Shown here in pieces: positions 26,288-34,500 of a stretch of 64,000 nt of DNA. The DNA comes from Saccharopolyspora hordei. Its GTDB lineage: Bacteria > Actinomycetota > Actinomycetes > Mycobacteriales > Pseudonocardiaceae. Every line of letters starts with the position of its first letter. The stretch's first letter is position 1. Both the position numbers and the translations under genes were made by a program. Below the pieces are notes generated by a model. That model did no database searches. It was not told the origin of the DNA and was given only the letters and a program-made list of their open reading frames with translations. Where the stretch lies: assembly GCF_013410345.1 (NCBI RefSeq), contig NZ_JACCFJ010000001.1, positions 3,571,001 through 3,635,000 of the forward strand, written 5' to 3'.

Positions 26288-27112
26288 TCACTCCCGCAGG
26301 AACGGTTGCACGCGGGCGAGGACCTCAGCCGACCGGCCCCACCCGCCGAGGTGATCAGCACCGCGCAGGCTGAAGAACCCGGCACCGGACCGCTCAGCGA
26401 ACACCCGCACCGGCTCGTGCCACGGATCACCGTCCCCGGCGTACAGCAGCATCTCGACACCGCAGCCCGCCAGCTCCGCGTGCACACCCGGCGCACGCGA
26501 GAACGCCTCGAAGTTCGCCCGCAACGCGGCAGGGTCCGCCGCCCCGATCACCGCAGCCAGCTCAGGGTCGGCCATCGCCCCCTGGACCATCAGCGGGAAC
26601 GGATCGGCGTCAGCGGCGAGCCCGGACGCGCGCAGCATCGGGCCGATCACCGAACCGAACCCGTCGAGGGGATCGAAACCGCCCGCGACCAGCCGGGTCA
26701 GCCGCTCCGGCGCGTGCACGGCGACGGCGTACCCGGTCAGCGCACCCAACGAGTACCCCCAGTACGCGGCCCTGTCCGCGCCCACCGCATCGAGCACGGC
26801 GACGACGTACTCCGCGCGCCGGGCGAGCTGGTAGTCCGCGGGGTCCTGCGGCGCACCACTGGCCCCGAGCCCCAGTGGATCGACGGTGATCACCGTGTGG
26901 AACTCGGCCAGGGGAGCGGTGTACCCGGCCCGAGCCCAGTGCTCACCGACCTGGAACATCCCCGGGTGCAGCACCAGCGGCGGCCCGTCCCCGCACACCT
27001 CGAACCCGACCCGGAACCCGTTGCTGCGCGCGAAGAACACCCGTTCCTCCTCGACGAGACCCCGGCCCGCTGCGGCACCGGGGGAGAGGCGTACCAGCCG
27101 CGAGTCAACCAT
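26288..27112 (-). CDS. Alpha/beta hydrolase
   Basis: A 274-residue alpha/beta-hydrolase. It reads PPLVLHPGMFQVG at the oxyanion hole, VDPLGLGASGAP, the nucleophile elbow GYSLGALTG near residue 118, an acid in LLYAGDGDPWHE, and the catalytic His in RGADHLGG. The ATG at 27112 lacks a clear ribosome-binding site, so the first 20 residues are uncertain. A separate hydrolase gene follows 92 bases downstream. Substrate unknown. Confidence 0.78.
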   Translation of the reverse strand: MVDSRLVRLSPGAAAGRGLVEEERVFFARSNGFRVGFEVCGDGPPLVLHPGMFQVGEHWARAGYTAPLAEFHTVITVDPLGLGASGAPQDPADYQLARRAEYVVAVLDAVGADRAAYWGYSLGALTGYAVAVHAPERLTRLVAGGFDPLDGFGSVIGPMLRASGLAADADPFPLMVQGAMADPELAAVIGAADPAALRANFEAFSRAPGVHAELAGCGVEMLLYAGDGDPWHEPVRVFAERSGAGFFSLRGADHLGGWGRSAEVLARVQPFLRE

Positions 27113-27413
27113 GCCGCAGATCGTGCCGGGCGCGGGTCTCGGCGAGTCCGCCTGCCGGTCGCGGTGAGGCCAGAGGAGCACGACGCCGAGCCGCCGGACC
27201 GATCGGTGTGACGGGGCGCTGGCGACGGGACCCGGTGCGTGCGAACGCGACGATGCGGCGTTCCCGAGACGGCACGGCCGACGTGGACCGGCTGCGGGTG
27301 CGGCTCGTTCGTGCGTCGCGGCGATGCCGCTGGTCGGCGACACGCTGCGGGTGCCGATGTCAGCGCGACACCCGGCTCGGAGGAGGGGCTCGCGCACCGC
27401 CCAGCCGCGTTGC

Positions 27414-27432
27414 TTGACATAATGTACATTAT
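27414..27432 (+). promoter_or_regulatory. TTGACA promoter box overlapping an AT-rich palindrome
   Basis: TTGACA at 27414-27419 runs into ATAATGTACATTAT (27419-27432), a perfect 14-bp palindrome. This is strikingly AT-rich for the window and looks like a repressor site on a -35 element. No gene follows it. Confidence 0.5.
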
Positions 27433-27743
27433 CGGCGTTGCGGCGACCTGCGGGAACGCTCGCGGGAGGGGCTTCGCGCGGACTCCCGTGGTGGCCACGT
27501 GCACCGGCACGTCGGTGGCGCCGCGACCGGCCACGGATGCGCGGCCCGCCGATCGGCTCGCCGGCGTGCCGAGCGGACGGCGCTCATCGAGGACGTGCGG
27601 GCGGTGATGGTGCCGAGCTCGGGTCGACGCGGCGCCGCGGTGCGCGTCGCGCCGGTGCCGACCGGCGTGGTGGCGACTCAGTCGTCTCACGCCCCCGGCC
27701 GGTCGAAACACGCGGTCGGCGCGGCCTGGTCCCCGGCGCTCAT

Positions 27744-27762
27744 TACCGTCACTGTGACGAAA
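27744..27762. repeat. Palindrome copy C of TTTCGTCACNGTGACGAAA
   Basis: TACCGTCACTGTGACGAAA, with the perfect core CGTCAC-T-GTGACG, lies within the gene-poor stretch. It is related to copies at 1938-1956 and 5376-5394. Confidence 0.6.
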
Positions 27763-28022
27763 GTTGGGTGATGGAACCGGGCCGCCGATGTGCCGCTGCG
27801 GAGGACGCCGATCGGGCTCGGCGAGCTCCGCCTCGGATCAGGTGATCATGAACCGCTGGGCCCTCGGCTGCAGCCTGCGCCGACTCCGCCGCCCGCACGC
27901 ACAGACGCTGGTGCGACGCCGACCGCCGAGCGACGAGGGCCCACGGACCGGCCGACCGACACGGTCGGGGTGTGCCTCGATCCCCCGGGAGCGGGCTCCG
28001 CTCACCACCGAACCACTTCTCC

Positions 28023-28054
28023 ATTTGATGGATAATGTTGATTATCCATCAAAT
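28023..28054. repeat. AT-rich 14-bp inverted repeat
   Basis: ATTTGATGGATAAT and its exact complement are separated by GTTG. The inner part, ATAATGTNNATTAT, matches the palindrome at 27419-27432. It could be a high-affinity operator or an attachment or transposon-end remnant. Confidence 0.6.
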
Positions 28055-28286
28055 AGAGAAACTGACTGGTCACCCCAAGCGCTGGTCAGGTGACGGACTC
28101 GGCTCGTCCGCGACGAGTGCGAGCCCGCCGATCCCCTGCCCGGACTTTCCCCTGTGGAGCCTCAGTCCCTTCCCCTCCTGGGTGCGGGGCACCGAGCCCC
28201 TGCCCCGCCATGCGCTGATCCGCGAGGTCCGTTGTCACGGTCCTGTGTGCAGCCCCCTGCTCCCCTGCCCCGGTCAGCCACCGGCT

Positions 28287-28505
28287 GTGCTGGCCGGTTC
28301 GCCGATCCGCCAGCACCACGCGCGGCTGCACGCGACGCTGCGGGAGGCGGCGCAGACGCACACGCGCCCCCGGAGGGTGTTGACGGTCGTGCTGGTGGGG
28401 GGCGTCATCGGCGTGCACGCGCAGTGGCGGGTCGCGCCGGAGGCGGTGGACCGGGAGTCGGTCCGGGCGAACACGGGTGCGCTGCTGGCGGCGCACGCGG
28501 TGTGA
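28287..28505 (+). pseudogene. Possible gene remnant (about 72 codons)
   Basis: In this frame nearly every third base is G or C, which the preceding stretch lacks, suggesting real coding ancestry. The peptide contains VLTVVLVGGVIGVHAQW and ends RANTGALLAAHAV, which loosely recalls the last helices of TetR-family regulators; that resemblance is weak. The frame stays open upstream to an ATG at 28035, but with non-coding composition. No Shine-Dalgarno is seen. Probably the 3' end of a deleted gene. Confidence 0.3.
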
Positions 28506-28597
28506 CTGCCCTGCCCCACGGGAGCAGCGGTCCCTGCGCCAGCCGGTCGCCTCGGCGGCTCCGCCGGGGAGCCGCAACGGCTCCTCCCCCTGGTGGT

Positions 28598-28906
28598 TCA
28601 GGGGCGCCAGCGGGAGGCGTAGCCGGGGCGGTCGGCGTAGGGCAGGCCGAGGAGCGCCCGGGTGGGGCAACCGCGTTCGTCTTCCGGTGGGTAGCTCTCC
28701 CCCAGTTCGTCGCAGGGGCCGTGGCCGGTGCCGCAGTGGCGGTGGGCGGCGAGCAGGCGGCTCTTGAGCTCGCACTCGCGGAAGCCGCGGATGGGGGTGA
28801 TCAGGCAGTGGCGGTGGGTCCCGGTTTCGGCGTCCTGCCGGGCTTGGCGCAGCAGTTCCAGGTCGATGTCGAGCTGACGGCGCAGGAACTCGGCGAACCG
28901 GTCCAT
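28598..28906 (-). CDS. DUF6221-family protein
   Basis: A 102-residue conserved actinobacterial protein of unknown function. The N-terminus MDRFAEFLRRQLDIDLEL, a central REC..K...AAHRHC, and the hallmark C-terminal LLGLPYADRPGYASRW match DUF6221. It has a Cys/His pattern (RHC, HGPC, RGC) but no known catalytic motif. ATG 28906 has GGGAG nine bases upstream. Monocistronic. Confidence 0.75.
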   Translation of the reverse strand: MDRFAEFLRRQLDIDLELLRQARQDAETGTHRHCLITPIRGFRECELKSRLLAAHRHCGTGHGPCDELGESYPPEDERGCPTRALLGLPYADRPGYASRWRP

Positions 28907-29111
28907 CTGTCGCACTCCCGTTGTCCGCTGTCGTGGTCGGTCCACAGGCAGGGACTCTGCGGCGGCCCGATGATGACGTCGGTGTGTCGGTGATCTTGCG
29001 GGTTCGTGGCTTGTTGTCGGATTGGTGGCGGTTTGTCGCCAAGAATTCCCGCGCGCCGAGGTCGCTTCCTAGGGTCGGCGCTGATCTGTCGTCGGATTGC
29101 GGGAGTTCGGC

Positions 29112-30218
29112 ATGGTGTTGCGTGACGTTCAGGTGGCTCGTCGGGCGCTGCTGGCTGGAGGGCTGGCGGTCACGGCCGTGGGAGTGACGGGAGTTCCGGG
29201 GTGGGCGGCGTCGTCGCGGCGCGCGGCGGCACCGGACATCCTGTCGACCTCGGACTGGGGCGCGCGGGAGCCGAGCTCTCCGGTGGAGGTGCTGGACTCC
29301 AAGCCGGTGAAGATCGTGGTGCACCACACCGCGACGCCCAACAGCGACGACACCTCGCAGACGCACGCCGAGGAGCTGGCGCGCCAGATCCAGGACTACC
29401 ACATGGACACCAACGGCTGGATCGACACCGGGCAGAACTTCACCAACACCCGGGGCGGCTACCTGCTGGAGGGCCGGCACAAGAGCCTGTCGGTGCTGAA
29501 GGCCGGTGATCAGCACGTCAAGGGCGCGCACGCGGGTGACCAGAACTCGGTGTCGCTGGGCATCGAGAACGAGGGCACCTACACCTCGGCGTCGGTGCCG
29601 AGCGCGTTGTGGAGCTCGCTGGTGGAGCTGTGCTCCTACATGGTGTCGCAGTACGGGATCGAGCCGGGCGAGATCTACGGGCACCGGGACTTCATGGCCA
29701 CCGAGTGCCCGGGTGATGTGCTCTACGGGCGGTTACCGGAGCTGCGGGAGGCGGTGGGCGCCAAGACCGGCAAGCAGGTGCGGCAGCCGGTGGTGTGGCC
29801 GTTGCTGCGCGCGGGTGCGGAGGGCCCGCGGGTGACGGCGCTGCAGCTGCTGCTGCGGTCGCGGGGCGAGTCGGTGCCGGTGGACGGGGTGTTCGCCGGT
29901 CGCACCCGGGAGGTGGCCGGCCGGGTGGCCGGTGAGCTGGGTGCGGTGGGCAAGACGTGCTCGGCGACGCGGGTGGCGGAGCCGGGTCTGTTCGGTGGTC
30001 GCGGCTGGGACGGTCTGGTGCCGGTCGTGGGCCCGGGTGCCTCGGGGGATGCGGTGCGCGCGGCGCAGACGCTGCTGGTCTCGCGGGGTCGGTACGTGCC
30101 GGCGGATGCGCGGTTCGCCGACCGGACCGAGTCGGTGGTGCGGGAGTTCCAGGCGGCCAGCGGGCTGGCGGTCACGGGTGTGGTGGACCGGGCGACCTGG
30201 CAGCGGCTGCTGGCCTGA
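29112..30218 (+). CDS. Exported N-acetylmuramoyl-L-alanine amidase with two peptidoglycan-binding modules
   Basis: A 368-residue wall hydrolase or recognition protein. A Tat-like signal (VARRALLAGGLAVTAVG) occupies the N-terminus. The amidase_2/PGRP domain spans about residues 45-220, with metal and catalytic residues in VVHHTAT, KGAHAGDQN, and YGHRDFMATECPG. Two PG_binding_1-type repeats follow (GPRVTALQLLLRSRGESV, then GDAVRAAQTLLVSRG). It should cleave the bond between MurNAc and L-Ala outside the membrane. ATG 29112 has GGGAG six bases upstream. Confidence 0.9.
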   Translation: MVLRDVQVARRALLAGGLAVTAVGVTGVPGWAASSRRAAAPDILSTSDWGAREPSSPVEVLDSKPVKIVVHHTATPNSDDTSQTHAEELARQIQDYHMDTNGWIDTGQNFTNTRGGYLLEGRHKSLSVLKAGDQHVKGAHAGDQNSVSLGIENEGTYTSASVPSALWSSLVELCSYMVSQYGIEPGEIYGHRDFMATECPGDVLYGRLPELREAVGAKTGKQVRQPVVWPLLRAGAEGPRVTALQLLLRSRGESVPVDGVFAGRTREVAGRVAGELGAVGKTCSATRVAEPGLFGGRGWDGLVPVVGPGASGDAVRAAQTLLVSRGRYVPADARFADRTESVVREFQAASGLAVTGVVDRATWQRLLA

Positions 30219-30228
30219 TCCCGCCCGG

Positions 30229-30249
30229 GGCCCCCGGGTCCCGGGGGCC
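30229..30249 (+). terminator. Hairpin after the amidase gene
   Basis: Ten-bp GC-only stem, GGCCCCCGGG, closing on one unpaired base, directly after the stop. Confidence 0.5.
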
Positions 30250-30262
30250 TGGGGAACCGGTG

Positions 30263-30305
30263 GGTGTCCTCGCGCGGCTGTGGGTGCGGGCCGCGCGAGG
30301 ACACC
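30263..30305 (+). terminator. Strong terminator after the amidase gene
   Basis: A perfect 16-bp stem, GGTGTCCTCGCGCGGC, with an 11-base loop. Confidence 0.75.
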
Positions 30306-30424
30306 TCGGGCGGAGGAGCCGGCGTCCCTCTCCCCTGGCCGTCGCGAAGAGGCGGCACCCGGCCGGTGGTTCAGTCTCCGAGGCGGCCTGCGTCGCCGGA
30401 CGCTGCCGGCGTGAGCACGACCGG

Positions 30425-30460
30425 GTGGGGTTCGGCCGTCGCGGGGCGGCCGGACCCCAC
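30425..30460 (-). terminator. Terminator downstream of the GH38 gene
   Basis: A 14-bp stem (GTGGGGTTCGGCCG, one G-T pair) with an eight-base loop lies 15 bases past the mannosidase stop. Confidence 0.65.
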
Positions 30461-30474
30461 GCGCAGGGTCGGGG

Positions 30475-33462
30475 TCAGCGGGTGAAGCGCAGGGTGCGGA
30501 TCTCGAAGGGCCGCAGCCGCAGGTCGAGGGCGTCGGTGGTGGCGTCGGGTTCGGCCAGGGGCCGCTCCAGCAGGTCGGTGCGGGTGACGGCGGTGGCTGC
30601 GAAGGAGGTGGTCAGGCGTGCGCGGGCGCGGCCGCCGCGGGACTCGTACAGCCGCACCACGAGGTCGCCGCTGCGGTCGTCGGCGAGCTTGACGGACTCG
30701 ATGACGACGGCGTCGTTGTCGACGGTGACCAGCGGTGCCACGGTGCGCGAGCCGGGGACGGTGCGTTCGGGCAGGTTGAGCTGGTAGCCCTCGCGGACCG
30801 CGTCGCCGATGTCGGCGCCGACCAGCAGTGCGTAGCGCAGCCGGTGGTGGCCGTGGTCGGTGTGCGGGTCGGGGAACCGCGGGGCGCGCAGCAGCGACAG
30901 TCGCACCGTGGTGGTGGTGCCGCCGTCGTCCCGGGTGTCGCGGGTGACGTCGTGGCCGTAGGTGGAGTCGTTGATCAGGGCGTGGCCGTAGCCGGGTTCG
31001 CCGACGTGCAGGTAGCGGTGGGCGCAGATCTCGAACTTGGCGGCGTCCCACGAGGTGTTGGTGTGGGTGGGGCGCATGACGTGGCCGAACTGGGTCTCGG
31101 CGGCGGAGCGGTCGGCGTGCACGTCCAGCGGGAAGGCGGCCTTGAGGATCTTCTCGGTCTCGTGCCAGTCGATGTCGGTGGTGATCTCCACGCGGCGGGA
31201 CTGCGCGGGCAGGGTGATGTGCTGGGTGATCGTGGAGCGGCCGACGGTGCGGCGGACGTGGACGGTGTGCTCGTCGGTGGTGATCTCGTCGACGTCGGTG
31301 AGGTCGTGGACCTGGTGGCGGTAGAAGCTGTCGAGGTCCCAGGCGTCCCAGGCGTTGGGGTGGTCGGGGTGCAGCTGCAGCAGGTTGCCGGGCGCGGCGA
31401 GCGCTTCGCGTTCGGCGGCGTGGTCGTAGACCGAGGTCAGCAGGCCGCGGTGGTCGATGGTGACGTGCAGCAGCCCGTTGTCCAGTGTGGTGGTGCCGTC
31501 GGGGTGGCGGGTCGGGCTGGGTGGTGTGGTGTGCTCGCCGGTGGCCGCGCCGAGGGCGGGGACGCTGTTGCGGCCGTGGGGTGCGGCGTTGAAGGTGATC
31601 GGGTGCGTCGGTGGGCCGGCGAGGGCCTGCTGGGCCTGGGTGATGATGGCGTCGAGTTCTCCGGCGACGCGGCGGTAGGTCTCCTGGGCTTCGCGGTGCA
31701 CCCAGGCGATGGAGGAACCGGGCAGGATGTCGTGGAACTGGTGCAGCAGCACCTGCTTCCACAGCCGGTCGAGGTCGTCGTAGGGGTAGTCGCGGCCGGT
31801 GGTGATGGTGGCGGTGGCGCACCAGAGTTCGGCTTCGCGCAGGAGGTGTTCGCTGCGGCGGTTGCCCTGCTTGGTCTTGGCCTGCGAGGTGTAGGTGCCG
31901 CGGTGGAACTCCAGGTAGAGCTCGCCGGACCACACGGCGGGCCCGGTGTGGTCGGCTTCGGCGGCGGTGAAGAACTCCTCGGGGGTGTCCAGGCGGACCT
32001 TGGGTGAGCCTTCCAGGTCGGCGGTGCGGGCGGCGCGGGCGAGCATCTCGCGGGTGGGTCCTCCCCCGCCGTCGCCGTGGCCGAAGGGCAGCAGGGAGCG
32101 GGTGGCGCGGCCGTGTTCGGCGAAGTTGCGCTGGGCGTGGGCGAGTTCGGCGCCGGTGATCTCGGCGTTGTAGGTGTCGACGGGTGGGAAGTGGGTGAAG
32201 ACGCGGGTGCCGTCGATGCCTTCCCACCAGAAGGTGTGGTGCGGGAAGTGGTTGGTCTGGTTCCAGGAGATCTTCTGGGTGAGGAACCAGCGGGAGCCGG
32301 AGGCGGCGATGAGCTGCGGCAGTGCGGCGGAGTAGCCGAAGGAGTCCGGCAGCCACACCTCGCGGGTCTCGATGCCGTACTCCTCTAGGTAGAAGCGCTT
32401 GCCGTGGATGAGCTGGCGGGCCAGGGCCTCGCCGCCGGGCATGTTGGTGTCGGACTCGACCCACATGCCGCCGACGGGCACGAACTGCCCGGTGCGGATG
32501 AAGGTGCGGACGCGGTCGTGCAGCTGCGGGTAGCGTTCCTTGATCCAGGCCAGCTGCTGGGCCTGCGACATCGCGAAGTGGAAGTCGGGGTGGGTGGCCA
32601 TGAGCGTGGTGACGTTGGCCAGGGTGCGGGCGACCTTGCGGACGGTTTCGCGCAGCGGCCACAGCCAGGCGGAGTCGATGTGGGCGTGTCCGACGGCGGA
32701 GAGGGTGTGGGCGCTGGCGTGGGCGGGTTTGGCGAGGACGTCGGTGAGTTCGGCGCGGGCCTGGGGTGCGGTGCCGGCGATGTCGTGCAGGTCGAGGCGG
32801 TCGAGCATGTGTTCCAGGGCGCGCAGGATCTCGTGCCGGCGGGGTGAGTCGGTGGGCAGCTGCCGCATCAGCTGGTCGAGGACTTCGGTGTCCTGCACGA
32901 GGTGGAAGACCTCCTCGTCGAGGATGGCGAGGTCGGCGCTGCGCAGCACGTACAGCGGTGGCCCGTCGGGGGTGGGGCGGTCGCCGAGGTCGGTGGGCTG
33001 GAAGCCGTTCGGGCCGAGGATGATCGGGTTGGCGGCGGCTTCGACGTAGAAGGTGCGGGTCTTGCCGCCGCTGTTGCGGCCCAGCGGCAGGTGGGTGTTG
33101 CGGGGGTGCAGGCCCTTGACGATGGTGCCGTCGGGGGTGTGGGCGAGGCCTTCGCACTGGAACCCGGGGCGGTCGGCGTCGAAGCCGAGGTCGATGAGCA
33201 TCTCGACGGTCTGGCCGTCCCAGTGTTCGGGGACGGTGGCGGTGACGCGGAACCAGCTGGTGCCCCACGCGGGGCCCCAGGGCTGGCCGGGGGCGGTGGG
33301 TGTGTAGTCGGCGCGCAGGGCTTCGGTGACGTCGACGGGTTCGCCGGGGGCGTGCCAGACGGCGATGTCGCAGGGGATGTGGTCGCGGTGCTGGGCGGGG
33401 CGCAGTCGTTCGGCCAGGACGCGGTCGAGGCGCTGTTCGACGATGTGGCGGTCGTCGTGCAT
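30475..33462 (-). CDS. Alpha-mannosidase, glycoside hydrolase family 38
   Basis: A 995-residue cytoplasmic enzyme of the Ams1/bacterial GH38 class, which releases terminal alpha-mannose. After an N-terminal beta domain, the catalytic barrel starts at AVGHAHIDSAWLWPLRET (zinc-binding His and Asp), followed by GGMWVESDTNMPGGEAL, the nucleophile Asp in WLPDSFGYSAALPQ, and a zinc His in LHQFHDILPGSSI. The C-terminal beta-sandwich is complete. No signal peptide, so it probably degrades imported or intracellular mannosides. ATG 33462 has GGGAG five bases upstream. Monocistronic. Confidence 0.93.
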   Translation of the reverse strand: MHDDRHIVEQRLDRVLAERLRPAQHRDHIPCDIAVWHAPGEPVDVTEALRADYTPTAPGQPWGPAWGTSWFRVTATVPEHWDGQTVEMLIDLGFDADRPGFQCEGLAHTPDGTIVKGLHPRNTHLPLGRNSGGKTRTFYVEAAANPIILGPNGFQPTDLGDRPTPDGPPLYVLRSADLAILDEEVFHLVQDTEVLDQLMRQLPTDSPRRHEILRALEHMLDRLDLHDIAGTAPQARAELTDVLAKPAHASAHTLSAVGHAHIDSAWLWPLRETVRKVARTLANVTTLMATHPDFHFAMSQAQQLAWIKERYPQLHDRVRTFIRTGQFVPVGGMWVESDTNMPGGEALARQLIHGKRFYLEEYGIETREVWLPDSFGYSAALPQLIAASGSRWFLTQKISWNQTNHFPHHTFWWEGIDGTRVFTHFPPVDTYNAEITGAELAHAQRNFAEHGRATRSLLPFGHGDGGGGPTREMLARAARTADLEGSPKVRLDTPEEFFTAAEADHTGPAVWSGELYLEFHRGTYTSQAKTKQGNRRSEHLLREAELWCATATITTGRDYPYDDLDRLWKQVLLHQFHDILPGSSIAWVHREAQETYRRVAGELDAIITQAQQALAGPPTHPITFNAAPHGRNSVPALGAATGEHTTPPSPTRHPDGTTTLDNGLLHVTIDHRGLLTSVYDHAAEREALAAPGNLLQLHPDHPNAWDAWDLDSFYRHQVHDLTDVDEITTDEHTVHVRRTVGRSTITQHITLPAQSRRVEITTDIDWHETEKILKAAFPLDVHADRSAAETQFGHVMRPTHTNTSWDAAKFEICAHRYLHVGEPGYGHALINDSTYGHDVTRDTRDDGGTTTTVRLSLLRAPRFPDPHTDHGHHRLRYALLVGADIGDAVREGYQLNLPERTVPGSRTVAPLVTVDNDAVVIESVKLADDRSGDLVVRLYESRGGRARARLTTSFAATAVTRTDLLERPLAEPDATTDALDLRLRPFEIRTLRFTR

Positions 33463-33615
33463 GGTGCTCCCGGGTCGTTTCGCGAGTGTGATGCTGATCA
33501 TGGTGACACATCGGTGGGGTGGGTGGCACCGGTCGAGCGCGGCGCGGTTGCCGGTTGGTCGGGGGGCTCGCATGCTGCGGGTGTCTGCCCGTTCGAGCGC
33601 GAGATGAGGCGAGCC

Positions 33616-33879
33616 ATGGCGACCTGCGAAGTCTGCGGCAACGACTACTGGATGACCTTCGAGGTGCACACCACCGGCGGCGGGGTGCACACCTTCGACA
33701 GCTTCGAGTGCGCGGCGCAGCGGTTGGCGCCGGTGTGCGAGCACTGCGGGTGCCGGATCCTCGGGCACGGTGTGGAGGCCAGTGGCCAGTTCTTCTGCTG
33801 CGCGCACTGCGCGCGCAGGTCCAACGTGGCGGTGGCCGCGGAGCTGCGGGACACCGTGGGTGCGCACCCCGAAGCATGA
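33616..33879 (+). CDS. Small Cys-rich zinc-ribbon-like protein
   Basis: An 87-residue conserved actinobacterial protein. Metal-site candidates are CEVCGN at residue 4, FECAAQ, CEHCGC near residue 42, and CCAHCARR. The pattern of paired CxxC motifs suggests one or two zinc sites, as in small zinc-ribbon or metallothionein-like proteins. The sequence HTFDSFECAAQRLAPVCEHC is its most distinctive part. ATG 33616 follows GAGG. Function unknown. Confidence 0.8.
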   Translation: MATCEVCGNDYWMTFEVHTTGGGVHTFDSFECAAQRLAPVCEHCGCRILGHGVEASGQFFCCAHCARRSNVAVAAELRDTVGAHPEA

Positions 33880-34052
33880 CGCGAGGTCTGTTGGAACCAC
33901 CACAACTCCGCCGTTCGGGTGATTCACGGATGCTTGTGGTCGTCGTTGTGAATACGTTGTGAAGTGGGTGAAACACCCGGACCACCTGCGGCGACATGGC
34001 GGGTGAGACGAGCTTCCGAGGTCCGGTTCGCGCTGGTTGTCGGGAACCGGAT

Positions 34053-34081
34053 TTGACAACCGAGGAGAGTCGTCGATTAAC
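34053..34081 (+). promoter_or_regulatory. Promoter for the small ORF at 34109
   Basis: TTGACA at 34053-34058 and ATTAAC at 34076-34081 are 17 bases apart, about 28 bases before the start codon. Confidence 0.5.
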
Positions 34082-34108
34082 CCTCTCGGAGTAGTGGAGG
34101 ATGCCCCG

Positions 34109-34219
34109 ATGGCAAGTCTGGTTCGCTGGTTGGGCGAGATGGCCCGCGAGATGCAGCGGGCCCGCACGGTGATGCGGCACCCGCAGTCGAGCGTGCACCA
34201 GCGCAACGTGCGGGTCTGA
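34109..34219 (+). CDS. Small basic protein of 36 residues
   Basis: An ORF of 36 codons with an apparent promoter, a Shine-Dalgarno (GGAGG, eight bases upstream) and a terminator hairpin (34228-34255). The peptide starts MASLVRWLGEMAREMQRART and ends SSVHQRNVRV. The first half is an amphipathic Arg-rich helix (W, L, M on one face, R/E on the other), suggesting membrane or nucleic-acid contact. I recognise no family. Confidence 0.6.
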   Translation: MASLVRWLGEMAREMQRARTVMRHPQSSVHQRNVRV

Positions 34220-34227
34220 CCACCCGC

Positions 34228-34255
34228 GCACCGCTCCGGTGAGACCGGGCGGTGC
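34228..34255 (+). terminator. Terminator after the small ORF
   Basis: A GCACCGC/GCGGTGC plus CCGGT/ACCGG stem with a one-base bulge and GAG loop. Confidence 0.55.
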
Positions 34256-34347
34256 AGGAACGGCAACAGGCTGGCGGCGTCCAGCCGCGACTGCAGCACC
34301 GGGGCACCGTGAACGACAACCGGGGCCTGTTGCCGGGACTCGCAGTA

Positions 34348-34378
34348 CTGGGTCGTGACCACCCCGGTCACGACCCAG
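34348..34378. terminator. Hairpin upstream of the methyltransferase
   Basis: A perfect 13-bp stem, CTGGGTCGTGACC, with a five-base loop. It may be a second terminator or an insulating element. Confidence 0.5.
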
Positions 34379-34500
34379 CGTCGTGTTCGCCGCACCCGCG
34401 CGGTGCGGCTCGATGAGGACCCGCGGGTTGCTAGGGTGCGGCTGGGGCATCTGACCAGCCGCACCGTCGAGAGGCGCTCGCGATTCGTCCGTCTTCTGCA

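Larger units (their letters stand above)
27113..28286. other. Gene-poor stretch with AT-rich palindromes
   Basis: About 1.2 kb with no protein-coding region I can support. Open frames here are Arg/Ala/Gly-rich translations with poor third-position GC bias. It contains a TTGACA box overlapping a 14-bp palindrome (27414-27432), palindrome copy C (27744-27762), and a 14-bp inverted repeat (28023-28054). It may be decayed genes, a regulatory or RNA region, or a former insertion site. Confidence 0.55.

Noticed and set aside
27438..27845. A 135-codon plus-strand ORF in the gene-poor stretch
   Set aside because: Composition is Arg/Ala/Gly with no third-position GC bias, no ribosome-binding site and no recognisable domain.
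33485..33515. Possible dyad GTGTGATGCTGA/TCATGGTGACAC upstream of the mannosidase
   Set aside because: Only partial symmetry and no regulator nearby; too weak to call an operator.
34215..34340. Minus-strand coding-like peptide (reads RQQAPVVVHGAPVLQSRL)
   Set aside because: It overlaps the terminator of the small ORF, has no start or Shine-Dalgarno and is short; treated as chance.
30371..34450. A 1359-codon minus-strand frame over the mannosidase
   Set aside because: A Pro/Arg/His-rich shadow of the GH38 gene in another frame.
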